A stretch of DNA of 64,000 nucleotides from assembly GCA_016717855.1 (NCBI GenBank), contig JADKEV010000013.1, forward strand, positions 1 through 64,000, written 5' to 3'. The translations under genes were made by a program, and so were the position numbers. Positions 1 through 8,110 of the stretch are shown piece by piece. The notes below the pieces were generated by a model. The model did not search any database. It had not been told where the DNA came from and was given only the letters and a program-made list of their open reading frames with translations. The first letter of the stretch is position 1. Every line of letters begins with the position of its first letter. The stretch comes from Betaproteobacteria bacterium. Lineage in GTDB: Bacteria > Pseudomonadota > Gammaproteobacteria > Burkholderiales > Casimicrobiaceae.

Positions 1-76
1 GATTCGAACCCGCGTTAGGCTATTAACCTAAACACGCTTTCCAGGCGTGCGACTTCAACCGCTCATCCACCTCTCC
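1..76 (-). tRNA. tRNA-Ser(GGA), 3' end outside window
   Basis: Read on the minus strand from base 76, the sequence starts with acceptor strand GGAGAGG. It has an anticodon stem CACGC/GCGTG around loop CTGGAAA (anticodon GGA, serine UCC/UCU codons), a long class II variable arm (TTTAGGTTAATAGCCTAAC) and T-arm GGTTCGAATC reaching base 1. About 14 nt (rest of the T stem, 3' acceptor strand, CCA) fall outside the window. Confidence 0.95.
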
Positions 77-191
77 GAAGGGCGCGATTTTACTCCATTT
101 CGGTCGGCACCCCACTACCTATCGCCGGCAGCAGCGAGACCACGCCTGCGCAACACCTTCGCGCCTCTGCAAACTGACGGCAACGACAACC

Positions 192-1034
192 CTACCGCAA
201 CCGCGCATCGTCCCCACTTTTCGAATTCCCCGCCCAATACCCCGGCCGCCCATAGTGCGCGTGTATCCCCTCCTCCAGCTCGCGGTCGAACGGCACCGCC
301 GGGTCGTACGCCGGGGCGTCCTTGATTTGCTGCCGCGTCAGGTCGACCACCAGTTCGGAGTCGGGCCAGCTCAGGTCGCGGATCCATTCGGGGGAGACCA
401 GCACCTGGTGGCCTGCCCACCAGTTGCCGGTGTCGACGATGATGTAGCGGATGGCCCACGTGTCCTCGTCGACCAGCAGCCCGCGCACGTGCCCGATGTC
501 GCCGTCGGTGGCGTGGATGTGATAGCCGATCACCGCATTGCAGTTCTGCAGATGAGGGTCTGCGCTCGCGCGCTCCGCGGCCTCGACGCTGGCATACGCC
601 TCCTGCAGCTCCGGCGGCGCGATGGGTTCACTTGAAACGAGATTGCCGAAGCCGCCCATTCCCGCCTGCAGCGGTTCCGGATACGCGCCCATCCCCCAGA
701 TGCCGGCGCCGCCCCAGTAGTACGGATAGCCGTAGTAATCGTGGAGCAGTTCTTCGTACTGGCGCGAGACCGGCTTGTCGGTGTCGACATCGGGGCTGTT
801 GGTCACCTGCTCCTTCGTGATCGCGGCGGGAAACACGCGGCTCGCCCGATCCGGGCGACCGATCGCGACCGGCGAGATCAACACCTTGCGCTGCGCGAGC
901 CACGTTCCGGTGTCGACGACGAGGTAGCGGATCACCCATGAGTCGTCATCGAAGTAGAAGTCCTTGACGTGGCCGATGTCGCCATCGGTCGCGCGGATCG
1001 CGTAGTCCAGCAGGTCGTTCATGTTGCGCAGCAT
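192..1034 (-). CDS. Tandem PRC-barrel domain protein
   Basis: 280 aa. Two PRC-barrel modules are visible, at about residues 5-80 and 165-245. Both contain ATDGDIGHV followed by a DDSW/DEDTWxIRY(L/I)(V/I)VDTG strand, so this is an internal duplication. The linker is rich in Gly, Tyr and Trp. There is no signal peptide, so it is probably cytoplasmic. PRC-barrels are small beta-barrels in RNA-processing and photosystem proteins; stand-alone tandem forms are often stress-associated, but no reaction is known. The ATG at 1034 is chosen because GGGAG lies 8 nt upstream; the longer reading frame to 1118 has no ribosome site. It diverges from dodecin, with a perfect palindrome between them. Confidence 0.85.
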   Translation of the reverse strand: MLRNMNDLLDYAIRATDGDIGHVKDFYFDDDSWVIRYLVVDTGTWLAQRKVLISPVAIGRPDRASRVFPAAITKEQVTNSPDVDTDKPVSRQYEELLHDYYGYPYYWGGAGIWGMGAYPEPLQAGMGGFGNLVSSEPIAPPELQEAYASVEAAERASADPHLQNCNAVIGYHIHATDGDIGHVRGLLVDEDTWAIRYIIVDTGNWWAGHQVLVSPEWIRDLSWPDSELVVDLTRQQIKDAPAYDPAVPFDRELEEGIHAHYGRPGYWAGNSKSGDDARLR

Positions 1035-1117
1035 TTGCCTTGCTCCCAGGGTGGCGTCAGGGGCCGGACCGGCCCGCCAGTTCAAGAATGCCGGGACTGG
1101 CCCCGCGCGCCATGACA

Positions 1118-1123
1118 ATTATC
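1118..1123 (-). promoter_or_regulatory. Candidate -10 hexamer of the PRC-barrel gene
   Basis: On the minus strand GATAAT (preceded by T) lies 84 nt before the PRC-barrel start and 13 nt downstream of the palindrome at 1137-1150, which would then cover the -35 area. No good -35 hexamer is visible, so this is a weak call. Confidence 0.3.
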
Positions 1124-1136
1124 AAGCGGCATCCAA

Positions 1137-1150
1137 GATTAGTACTAATC
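1137..1150. promoter_or_regulatory. Perfect 14-bp palindrome, candidate operator
   Basis: GATTAGTACTAATC is its own reverse complement. It lies between the divergent PRC-barrel and dodecin genes, 102 bp from one start and 146 bp from the other. It is AT-rich in an otherwise very GC-rich spacer, which fits a dimeric-regulator site. No regulator gene is adjacent. The symmetry is seen; the regulatory role is inferred. Confidence 0.45.
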
Positions 1151-1296
1151 GCCGCGCTCCGCGCTGTCCGTGCGGTGCCGCACGTGTCGCACTGAATTTT
1201 CCGGCGGGTGCGAACGTCGTTGCCACGGCGCCGCGCCAGGCGCAGACTTCGATATCCGTGGGCCAACTCCGGGCCGCGATCTGGAAGGAGAAACAC

Positions 1297-1500
1297 ATGA
1301 CAGTCGCACGCATCAGTGAAATCAGCAGTGTCAGCAGCAAGAGTTTTGAAGACGCCATCGTCCAGGGCATCGAGCGCGCCAACAAGACGCTGAAAAACGT
1401 CAAGGGCGCCTGGGTGAAGGATCAGGAAGTGATCATCGAAAACGGCAAGGTGTCCGGCTACAAGGTGATCCTCAAGGTGACGTTCGTCCTGACCGATTGA
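1297..1500 (+). CDS. Dodecin family flavin-binding protein
   Basis: 67 aa, the usual dodecin length. The pattern SSKSFEDAIVQGIERANKTL then KGAWVKDQEVIIENGKV matches the single helix packed on a three-stranded sheet. The conserved Trp of WVKDQ is the residue that stacks on flavin in the dodecamer. Dodecins store or buffer FMN/FAD or CoA in the cytoplasm. The ATG at 1297 is preceded by GGAAGGAG at good spacing, so the longer upstream reading frame is rejected. It diverges from the PRC-barrel gene; both may be stress-induced. Confidence 0.93.
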   Translation: MTVARISEISSVSSKSFEDAIVQGIERANKTLKNVKGAWVKDQEVIIENGKVSGYKVILKVTFVLTD

Positions 1501-1649
1501 GCGAACGCTTCAAGCTGCGGACCACCGGACGCGACCTTGCGCCCCGGCGGTCTGCGACCCGGCGGGACGGGGATCGCTGCGTTCCACGCCCCCCGCGCTG
1601 CACGGTCATGTTGCGGCCCCGGTAGAATGACCGGGACCTCCAGGACAAC

Positions 1650-3140
1650 ATGATGCTCAACCCACGCTTCATTCCCCCGCAACACTTCGACGATCCGGCC
1701 GCGGCGCTGGCGCAGGTGCGCTCGATCTACGACCAGGCGATCGGGTTCCTGCGCGAAGTGTTCCTGCGCTTCGTTGCCGGCGAGGACCTGCCCGAGCGCG
1801 TGCGGGCCTGCTACCCGTTCGTGCGCGTCCACACCGGGACGGTGGCGCGCGCGGATACGCGCCTGCCGTATGGCTTCGTCTCCGGACCGGGCACGTACGA
1901 AACCACGATGACGCGGCCGGACCTGTTCGGCGCCTACTATCAGGAGCAGTTCCGGCTGCTGCTGGCCAATCACCACGTGTCGCTCGAGATCGGGGTGAGC
2001 CGGCAGCCGATCCCGATGCACTTCGCGTTCGCCGAGCACGAGCGCATCGAAGGCGCGATGAGCACGGAGCGGCGCCTGCTGATGCGCGACCGCTTCGACC
2101 TGCCGGACCTGGGCGCGATGGACGACGGGATCGCCAACGGGACGTTCGAGCCGGGCCCGGGCGAGCCGCAGCCGCTGGCGCTGTTCACCGCCCCGCGCGT
2201 GGATTACTCGCTGCACCGGCTGCGCCACTACACCGGCTCGGCGGCGGAGCATTTCCAGAACTTCGTGCTGTTCACCAACTACCAGTTCTACATCGACGAG
2301 TTCGTGCGCCTGGGGCGCGAGATGATGGCGGCCGCGGCAGACGGGCGCGACGAGTATGTGTGCTTTATCGAGCCCGGCAACGTGATCACCCGCCGGACGG
2401 GCCACGCCGCGGGACCCGCCGACGATGCCGGCGCCGCGCCGCCGCGGCTGCCGCAGATGCCCGCCTACCATCTGGTGCGCGAGGATCGCGCCGGCATCAC
2501 GATGGTCAACATCGGCGTCGGGCCCGCCAACGCCAAGACGATCACCGATCACATCGCCGTGCTGCGCCCCCATGCGTGGATCATGCTCGGCCACTGCGCG
2601 GGGCTGCGCAATACGCAGCAGCTGGGCGACTACGTGCTCGCGCATGGTTATGTGCGCGAGGATCACGTGCTGGACGAGGATCTGCCGCCGTGGGTGCCGA
2701 TCCCGCCGCTGGCCGAGGTGCAGGTCGCGCTCGAGGCGGCGGTGGCCGAGGTCACGCAGTTGCAGGGCTACGACCTGAAGCGCGTGATGCGCACGGGGAC
2801 GGTCGCCAGCACCGACAACCGCAACTGGGAGTTGCTGCCGCACCGGACGCCGATGCGCCGCTTCAGCCAGAGCCGCGCCATCGCGCTCGACATGGAAAGC
2901 GCCACCATCGCCGCCAACGGCTTTCGCTTTCGCGTTCCCTACGGGACGCTGCTGTGCGTGAGCGACAAGCCGCTGCACGGGGAGATCAAGCTGCCCGGAA
3001 TGGCCAACGAGTTCTACCGCGAGCGGATCCACCAGCACCTGCGCATCGGCATGCGCGCGATCGACCTGCTGCGCCGGCAGCGGCCGGACCAGCTGCATAG
3101 CCGCAAGCTCAGGAGCTTCGCGGAGGTGGCGTTTCAGTAG
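1650..3140 (+). CDS. amn: AMP nucleosidase
   Basis: 496 aa, full family length. It hydrolyses AMP to adenine and ribose 5-phosphate and so adjusts the adenylate pool. The N-terminal half (to about residue 180) is the Amn-specific regulatory domain. The C-terminal half has the purine nucleoside phosphorylase fold, with ALDMESATIAANG carrying the ribose-binding Glu near residue 420, followed by VSDKPLHGEIK. Start: ATG at 1650 or 1653, both just after AGGACAAC. A TAGAAT hexamer at 1623-1628 could be a -10 but has no clear -35. The gene stands alone; it ends 18 bp before the oppositely oriented EI24 gene. Confidence 0.93.
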   Translation: MMLNPRFIPPQHFDDPAAALAQVRSIYDQAIGFLREVFLRFVAGEDLPERVRACYPFVRVHTGTVARADTRLPYGFVSGPGTYETTMTRPDLFGAYYQEQFRLLLANHHVSLEIGVSRQPIPMHFAFAEHERIEGAMSTERRLLMRDRFDLPDLGAMDDGIANGTFEPGPGEPQPLALFTAPRVDYSLHRLRHYTGSAAEHFQNFVLFTNYQFYIDEFVRLGREMMAAAADGRDEYVCFIEPGNVITRRTGHAAGPADDAGAAPPRLPQMPAYHLVREDRAGITMVNIGVGPANAKTITDHIAVLRPHAWIMLGHCAGLRNTQQLGDYVLAHGYVREDHVLDEDLPPWVPIPPLAEVQVALEAAVAEVTQLQGYDLKRVMRTGTVASTDNRNWELLPHRTPMRRFSQSRAIALDMESATIAANGFRFRVPYGTLLCVSDKPLHGEIKLPGMANEFYRERIHQHLRIGMRAIDLLRRQRPDQLHSRKLRSFAEVAFQ

Positions 3141-3158
3141 GGAGCCGTGGGATTGCGG

Positions 3159-3860
3159 CTACGGGTTGCGGCCCAATCGCCGCATCTGCGCGAGCTGGTC
3201 CAGGCACAGGTAGGTGAACGCGATCCCCGCGAACAGCGATGCGAACAGGTTGACGATCGGCACCAGCGACAGCGGCGCGATGACGAGGCCGAGCCGGAAC
3301 AAGCGGCCGCGCGCGGCGTGGATCACCGTGCGCAGTTCATCCGGATCGGCGTGCAGCGCCAGCGCATCGTAGGGCAGCAGCCGCCGGTTGAGCCAGGCGT
3401 TGAGCACGATGTTGGCCACGATGTAGGCGGGCGGGAACACCAGCAGCGGCAGAGCCAGCAACCAAAGCGGCAGGAACGTGGCGACGGTGCGGAGCGCGTT
3501 GAACAGGCTGCCCGCAAAGGTTCCGCCGCGGCGCCGTTCCAGGTCCGGGAAGTCGCGCGCTGCCACCGCTTCGACGATCACCGGCATCGCAAGCACCGCG
3601 ATCGCGACCAGCGCGGTCACGACGGCGGCGAGCATGAACATCACCGCGGCCAGCACCGCCGCGGCCACCGGTCCGAAGCGCTCGCTCCACGCGAACAGCG
3701 ATCGGGCGAGCCAGCCCACCAGCGGCTCCCACGCGAACCAGACGACAATCAACCAGACGAATGCCGCTGCGACCAACGGCAACAACACCAGCGCCAGCAC
3801 CCGCGCGCTGAAGAACACCGGCAGCGCCCGCACAATCGGGGACAGACCACGTTTTTTCAT
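3159..3860 (-). CDS. EI24 domain membrane protein (CysZ-like)
   Basis: 233 aa with about five to six hydrophobic stretches (roughly residues 18-40, 55-90, 115-150 and 190-220). The pattern matches EI24/CysZ-type inner-membrane proteins: a long hairpin region followed by ARDFPDLERRRGG, with NLFASLFAGIAFTYL near the end. CysZ proteins carry sulfate, but no sulfur-assimilation gene is nearby, so transport specificity is unknown. Start ATG at 3860 is followed by KKRGLSPIVRAL; upstream codons lie in repeat-like spacer. It follows the DUF3014 gene on the same strand. Confidence 0.75.
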   Translation of the reverse strand: MKKRGLSPIVRALPVFFSARVLALVLLPLVAAAFVWLIVVWFAWEPLVGWLARSLFAWSERFGPVAAAVLAAVMFMLAAVVTALVAIAVLAMPVIVEAVAARDFPDLERRRGGTFAGSLFNALRTVATFLPLWLLALPLLVFPPAYIVANIVLNAWLNRRLLPYDALALHADPDELRTVIHAARGRLFRLGLVIAPLSLVPIVNLFASLFAGIAFTYLCLDQLAQMRRLGRNP

Positions 3861-3876
3861 CGCGCCAAAGAATCCT

Positions 3877-3945
3877 GACTCTGACCCGCAACGAGGCCAT
3901 CGCAGTCGATGCCCGGAGGAGCCAGAAGCGCCATACTCTGACCCC
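3877..3945. repeat. Short dispersed motif ACTCTGACCC, two copies
   Basis: GACTCTGACCC (3877-3887) and TACTCTGACCCC (3934-3945) lie in the 87-bp spacer between two genes. TACTCTGACCC recurs at 4913-4923 and GAGCCTGACCCC at 5162-5173, all in the same direction. Motifs of the form GGGGTCAGAGT are, as far as I recall, part of dispersed palindromic repeats in betaproteobacteria. These copies may be degenerate remnants. Confidence 0.4.
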
Positions 3946-3947
3946 AT

Positions 3948-4751
3948 CTACTGCTGGCCGGTGAGTTCGCGGCGGATTTCGCGGAGCTTGGCCTTGATCA
4001 CGGCGGCGTTTTCGGTGCCCATGCGCAGCAGGATCTTCTGGCCGGCGGAGCGTGCTTCGAGGTCGGGGTCGGCAAACTGGTGCTGGACGTGCGGCGTGAC
4101 CAGCTTGATGGGGCCGTTCGCGTCGGGCGCGGCGAGCAGGTGGTCGATCACGACGACGAGCCGGTCGTTGAAATAGCTCTTGGGGTAGCCCAGGTCTTCG
4201 TAGGCTTTCTGGAACAGCGGATACAGGCGGCCGTACGTGGCGACGAGTTTCTTCGCATTCACCAGCGCGGCAATCCGGACGTAAGGCGCGTAGCGCGCCG
4301 CGTTGTCCGCGGCGATCGCCAGGCCGGCGTCCTTTCCCGTCGTGCGGAACTCACCGCCCACCGGCTTGACGGGGCTGAGGCGGACCGCGACGGACTTCCG
4401 CGGCAGATTGTCGACAGTCACCACGATGCGCCGGACGATTTCCTGGGGTACCAGATACTTGTTCAACGGCTCGACGCCGATCAGTGTCGCCAGCGCGTCC
4501 TGCAGGATGTGGTCGCTGGCGTCGAGCTCGGGCAGCGGCTGCGCCGCAACTTCGGGCACCAGCGGCGCCGGGTAGTGCTTTTCGGGTTCTGCCGGCGGCG
4601 CGGATGCAACCAACGGCGCGGCGACTGGCGCCGGTTGCGGCGCGGGTGCGTGACTCTGTTGCCAGAAATAATAGCCGGCGCCAACGCCGGCCAGCACCAC
4701 GGCGCCGATCACCCATGGCATTGCCTTGCTCGCTGCGGTGTGCTCCGTCAT
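3948..4751 (-). CDS. DUF3014 domain protein, membrane-anchored
   Basis: 267 aa. One N-terminal transmembrane segment (about residues 12-31, PWVIGAVVLAGVGAGYYFW) is followed by a Pro/Ala-rich linker to about residue 75. A soluble domain with the DUF3014 hallmarks comes next: LLPELDASD-like start, LVPQEIVRRIVVTVDNLPR, and YVRIAALVNAKKLVATYGRLYPLFQKAY. It is predicted to sit on the periplasmic face of the inner membrane. The function of DUF3014 is unknown. It lies upstream of, and probably with, the EI24 gene. Confidence 0.85.
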   Translation of the reverse strand: MTEHTAASKAMPWVIGAVVLAGVGAGYYFWQQSHAPAPQPAPVAAPLVASAPPAEPEKHYPAPLVPEVAAQPLPELDASDHILQDALATLIGVEPLNKYLVPQEIVRRIVVTVDNLPRKSVAVRLSPVKPVGGEFRTTGKDAGLAIAADNAARYAPYVRIAALVNAKKLVATYGRLYPLFQKAYEDLGYPKSYFNDRLVVVIDHLLAAPDANGPIKLVTPHVQHQFADPDLEARSAGQKILLRMGTENAAVIKAKLREIRRELTGQQ

Positions 4752-4844
4752 GTCGTCATCCTTTCGCTGCCGGTGGGGTCCGGCCCGGCCTCCATCAATC
4801 GCCCGCCGGAGAATCGTGGGGTGTCCCCCATTGAGGGTCTGCCG

Positions 4845-4896
4845 TTTCCGTGCGATTCAACGAGATGGGTATCGCTACGCTCCACCCATCCTACGG
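4845..4896 (+). repeat. REP-like palindromic repeat, copy 1
   Basis: The unit runs TTTCCGTGCGATTCAACGA then GATGGGT-atcgctacgctcc-ACCCATC then CTACGG. The GATGGGT/ACCCATC arms (4864-4870 and 4884-4890) are exact inverted repeats. It is the same orientation as copy 3 and differs at few positions. Confidence 0.75.
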
Positions 4897-4976
4897 ATTG
4901 CTGAAAAATCCTTACTCTGACCCGAATGGTACTTACTTAGGCTTGTCGCGACGACAAGAACCTGCATCGTCGCTTC

Positions 4977-5009
4977 GCAGGATGGGTGGAGCGTAGCGAT
5001 ACCCATCGG
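4977..5009 (-). repeat. REP-like palindromic repeat, copy 2 (inverted)
   Basis: The reverse complement of the core of copies 1 and 3: GATGGGT at 4981-4987, then GGAGCGTAGCGAT, then ACCCATC at 5001-5007. It lacks the GATTCAACGA flank, so only the palindromic core is shared. Confidence 0.75.
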
Positions 5010-5066
5010 CCTGTTCGGGCGCGACTCTTCGCGTGCACCCATGGCAAAATTGTACCGCGACACCGG

Positions 5067-5117
5067 TTCCGTACGATTCAACGAGATGGGTATCGCTGCG
5101 CTCCACCCATCCTACGG
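5067..5117 (+). repeat. REP-like palindromic repeat, copy 3
   Basis: TTCCGTACGATTCAACGA followed by GATGGGT-atcgctgcgctcc-ACCCATC (5085-5091 and 5105-5111) and CTACGG. Compared with copy 1 the visible changes are one base in the loop and one or two in the left flank. Confidence 0.75.
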
Positions 5118-5196
5118 CAGTGGCGGCGCCCTACCAGGAAGGCCTTAGGTAATCGCCATCCGAGCCTGACCCCTTTTCAGAGGTCCTTTTCAGAGA

Positions 5197-6075
5197 TCAC
5201 TCCGCAGCGCCGCGCGCCCCGATGACGCCGGTGGCCAGCGCCGTGCCGGCCAGGATGACCGCGCACCCGGCGATCATGTTCGCCGTGACGGTCTCGCCGA
5301 GGAACAGCATTCCCCAGAGCATGCCGAATGCGGGCACGAGGAACGTCACGGCGATGGCGCGCGTCGGGCCGATGTTCTTGATCAGCCGGAAGTAGAGGAT
5401 GTAGGCGAGGCCCGTGGAGGCGATGCCGAGCACTATCGCCGCCGCCCACGCACCCGCGGATGGATTCTCCGCCGGCCAGAACGCCACCGCGAAGGGCAGG
5501 AGCAGCAGCGCCGCCGAGACCTGGCTGCCGGTCGCGACGACCAGCGACGGCACGCGGGCCAGGTTGCGTTTCGTGTAGAGGGGCCCGATCGTGTACGAAA
5601 CCGCGGCGACCAGGATCGCCGCGATCGCCCAGCCGTCCCCGCCGACGGAGAACGCAGGCTTGCCCCACACCAGCAGCGCGACGCCCGCGAAGCCGATCAT
5701 GAGGCCGGCGATCCGCAACCAGGGCAGGCGCTCGCGCAGCCAGAAGTACGCGAGCACAGCGCCGAACAGCGGCGACGTGGCGTTGAGGATCGCGCCGAAA
5801 CCCGCGGTGATCGAGAGCATCGCGTAGCCGAACAGCGTGAACGGCAGTGCCGAATTGGTGGCGCCCACCAGGCCGAGCCCGCGCCAGTTGGCCCACAATT
5901 CACGCGTCAACCCGTGCCGCCACACGATGGCATACAACATGATCGCAGCCACCGCGACCCGCGTCTCGGCCATCGCGACCGCCCCGAACTCCGGCGCCGC
6001 CAGGCGCATGAAGAGGAACGAGCCTCCCCACAGCATCGCCAGCAGCAGGAGGTCGGCGACGTCGCGTCGCCTCAT
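5197..6075 (-). CDS. EamA/DMT family exporter, third gene of repair operon
   Basis: 292 aa with ten hydrophobic segments in two EamA halves (about residues 5-135 and 150-285). Typical features are LWGGSFLFMRLAAPE near the N-terminus and LFGYAMLSITAGFGAILNATSPLFGA and FLVPAFGMLWGMLFLGE, one per half. DMT exporters move small metabolites out across the inner membrane; the substrate cannot be read from sequence. Its ATG overlaps the ogt stop codon (ATGA), so it should be translated with the alkylation-repair genes upstream. Confidence 0.88.
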   Translation of the reverse strand: MRRRDVADLLLLAMLWGGSFLFMRLAAPEFGAVAMAETRVAVAAIMLYAIVWRHGLTRELWANWRGLGLVGATNSALPFTLFGYAMLSITAGFGAILNATSPLFGAVLAYFWLRERLPWLRIAGLMIGFAGVALLVWGKPAFSVGGDGWAIAAILVAAVSYTIGPLYTKRNLARVPSLVVATGSQVSAALLLLPFAVAFWPAENPSAGAWAAAIVLGIASTGLAYILYFRLIKNIGPTRAIAVTFLVPAFGMLWGMLFLGETVTANMIAGCAVILAGTALATGVIGARGAAE

Positions 6076-6662
6076 CGGAGGCCGAGCTCGGCCTGCGCGG
6101 GCCGGATGGCTGTTGCCGCCGGCCCAGCGCCGCCGGCCGCGACGAGACTGGAAATCGGCCGTGCGTCACCCTCCGCGACGGCGCGCTCGAACGCGAGCAG
6201 CGCGCGCTTGCGCTCGAGGCCTCCCGCGTAGCCCGTCAGCGCGCCGCCCGTGCCGACGATCCGGTGGCAGGGAATGATCAGCGAGATGGGGTTGCGCCCG
6301 GTCGCGGCGCCGCTGGCGCGGGCGGCTGCCGGCCGCCCGCATTGCGCGGCGAGCGCGGCGTACGTCGTCGTCGCGCCGAACGGCACGGCGGCGATGGCGT
6401 CCCACACTGCGCGCTGGAACGCGGTCCCGCGGCTGCCGCCCGGCGCGAGCGGCAGGTCGAACGCCTGCCGTCGTCCGGCGAAGTACTCGTCGAGTTGCCG
6501 GCGCAACGCCGCGAACGGCTGCGCCCGCGCGTCCTCGGCCCAGTCACCGGCGGTATCGGGGAAGTGCTGCTGGCCGATGAAGTACAGGCCGGTCAGCGCG
6601 TTGCCTTCCGCAGTCGCCTGCATGCGCCCGAGCGGGCTGTCGAAGCAAATGGTCGAGATCAT
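6072..6662 (-). CDS. ogt: Methylated-DNA--protein-cysteine methyltransferase
   Basis: 196 aa. It removes alkyl groups from O6-alkylguanine by suicidal transfer to its own Cys. The active-site motif IPCHRIVG is present with Cys132, and the helix-turn-helix GTAFQRAVWDAIAAVPFGATTTYAALA precedes it. About 30 residues follow the usual C-terminal end (after LERKRALLAFE), a low-complexity Ala/Gly tail. Start ATG at 6662 has AAGGAG 5-6 nt upstream and overlaps the stop of the Ada-AlkA gene by 4 bp. Confidence 0.93.
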   Translation of the reverse strand: MISTICFDSPLGRMQATAEGNALTGLYFIGQQHFPDTAGDWAEDARAQPFAALRRQLDEYFAGRRQAFDLPLAPGGSRGTAFQRAVWDAIAAVPFGATTTYAALAAQCGRPAAARASGAATGRNPISLIIPCHRIVGTGGALTGYAGGLERKRALLAFERAVAEGDARPISSLVAAGGAGPAATAIRPAQAELGLR

Positions 6663-8104
6663 GTCGTCTCCTTCGGTGTCGTTGAATGCCACAGGTGCAT
6701 GACTGCGTATGCGCGCCACGGCTGCCACGGCTCGGCCCGCGCGAGCACGCGCCTGGGCGAGGTTTCGCCCAGCGCCTTCATCACGCCCAGGTCGGTATGC
6801 GGAAACGCATCGGGCCACGCCAGCGCGCGCATCGCGATGTACTGCGCCGTCCACTCGCCGATGCCGGGCACTTCGCGCAGCGCCGCCAGCGTCCGCTCGA
6901 CGTCGACGCCGGGCGCCAGCACCAGCGTACCGTCTGCGATGCGGCCGGCGAGGGCCAGGATGGAGCGCGAACGCGACGCGATGATGCCGTTGCTCGCGAC
7001 GTCGTCGACGGTCAGCGCGGCGACGCGCCCGGCCACCGGGAATGTGTGCGTGAGTTCGGCCCACGGCGTGGCCAGCGCATCGCCGAACGTGCGCGCGATC
7101 CGCCCCGACAGCGTCGTCGCGGCCTTGACCGTCACTTGCTGCCCGAGGATCGCGCGCACCGCCATCTCGAAGCCGTCGAAGGCGCCGGGGACCCGCAGCC
7201 CGGGATGCGCGGCCGCGAGTTCGCCCAGCTGTGCCGCAACCGCGTGCGGGTCGCAGGCCAGGTCGAACAAGCGCTTGACGCGTGCCAGCACCGGCGGCAC
7301 GACGCGCGCCAGATCGGGCGAGAGCGAAACGTGCAGCGTTGCGCGCCGCGCCGCGGGCCGCACGGCGATCCAGCCGCGATGGACGTTCCCCCCGTGCGCG
7401 ACGGATACCGTACGCCGGTACTCGTGCCCGGCGACAACTTCGACGCCCTGTATCGCCCGCTGCCCGAGAAAGGCGAGCATCGTGTCCCACGGCAGCGGCG
7501 GCCGGTACGCGAGTTCGAAGCGCATCGCCGGCGACCCCGTGCCCGCGCCGCCGTCATGGCGCAGCCGCGTCGGCTGCATCCGGTACCGCGCCTGGAACAG
7601 CGCATTGAAGCGCCGCACGCTGCCGAAGCCGGCGGCCAGCGCGATGTCGGTCACCGGCAGCGTCGTGTCCGTGAGCAGCCGCTTGGCCAGCAGCAGCCGC
7701 TGCGTCTGCGCGTACCCGACCGGGGCGACGCCGAACTCGGCCTGGAAGACCCGGCGCAGGTGGCGGTCCGTCACGCCCAGGCGCGCCGCGAGCAGCGCCA
7801 GGTCGTTCTCCTCGAGGAAGCCGTCGTCGATCAGGCTGGCCGCCGCATGGGCGATGCGCTGCGGCGCATCGACACACGCGTTGCCCGGCGCCAGTTCCGG
7901 CCGGCAGCGCAGGCACGGCCGGAACCCGGCGCCCTCGGCTGCGGCGGCGCTGGGATAGAACGTGCAGCGGGCGCGCATCGGCGTGCGCGCCGTGCACACG
8001 GGGCGGCAGTAGATCCCGGTCGAGGAAACGCCGACGAAGAACTTTCCGTCGAAGCGCGAGTCTCTGGACAGCAGCGCGCGGTAGCAGTGATCGGTGGTGA
8101 GCAT
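6659..8104 (-). CDS. Ada regulator / AlkA 3-methyladenine glycosylase fusion
   Basis: 481 aa. Residues 1-70 are the Ada zinc domain with Cys33, Cys37, Cys64 and Cys67 (GIYCRPVC, FRPCLRCRPE). In Ada the first of these accepts methyl groups from phosphotriesters. Residues 80-180 form an AraC-type DNA-binding domain. Residues 190-481 are AlkA: the N-terminal domain, then a helix-hairpin-helix REVPGIGEWTAQYIAMRAL and the catalytic Asp438 in PHTDLGV. It probably both senses alkylation and excises alkylated bases. Start ATG 8104: no ribosome site, but CATAAT sits 7 nt upstream, hinting at a leaderless message. Confidence 0.92.
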   Translation of the reverse strand: MLTTDHCYRALLSRDSRFDGKFFVGVSSTGIYCRPVCTARTPMRARCTFYPSAAAAEGAGFRPCLRCRPELAPGNACVDAPQRIAHAAASLIDDGFLEENDLALLAARLGVTDRHLRRVFQAEFGVAPVGYAQTQRLLLAKRLLTDTTLPVTDIALAAGFGSVRRFNALFQARYRMQPTRLRHDGGAGTGSPAMRFELAYRPPLPWDTMLAFLGQRAIQGVEVVAGHEYRRTVSVAHGGNVHRGWIAVRPAARRATLHVSLSPDLARVVPPVLARVKRLFDLACDPHAVAAQLGELAAAHPGLRVPGAFDGFEMAVRAILGQQVTVKAATTLSGRIARTFGDALATPWAELTHTFPVAGRVAALTVDDVASNGIIASRSRSILALAGRIADGTLVLAPGVDVERTLAALREVPGIGEWTAQYIAMRALAWPDAFPHTDLGVMKALGETSPRRVLARAEPWQPWRAYAVMHLWHSTTPKETT

Positions 8105-8110
8105 GGGTGC

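Larger units (their letters stand above)
4752..5196. other. 445-bp gene-free spacer filled with repeats
   Basis: No convincing coding sequence lies between the divergently placed DUF3014 start and the EamA stop. Short frames here have no ribosome site and run through repeats. Contents: three copies of a REP-like palindrome (separate entries), the TACTCTGACCC motif at 4913 and a GAGCCTGACCCC variant at 5162. AT-richer words such as GCTGAAAAATCC and CTTACTTAG stand out. I find no promoter or RNA gene. Confidence 0.75.
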
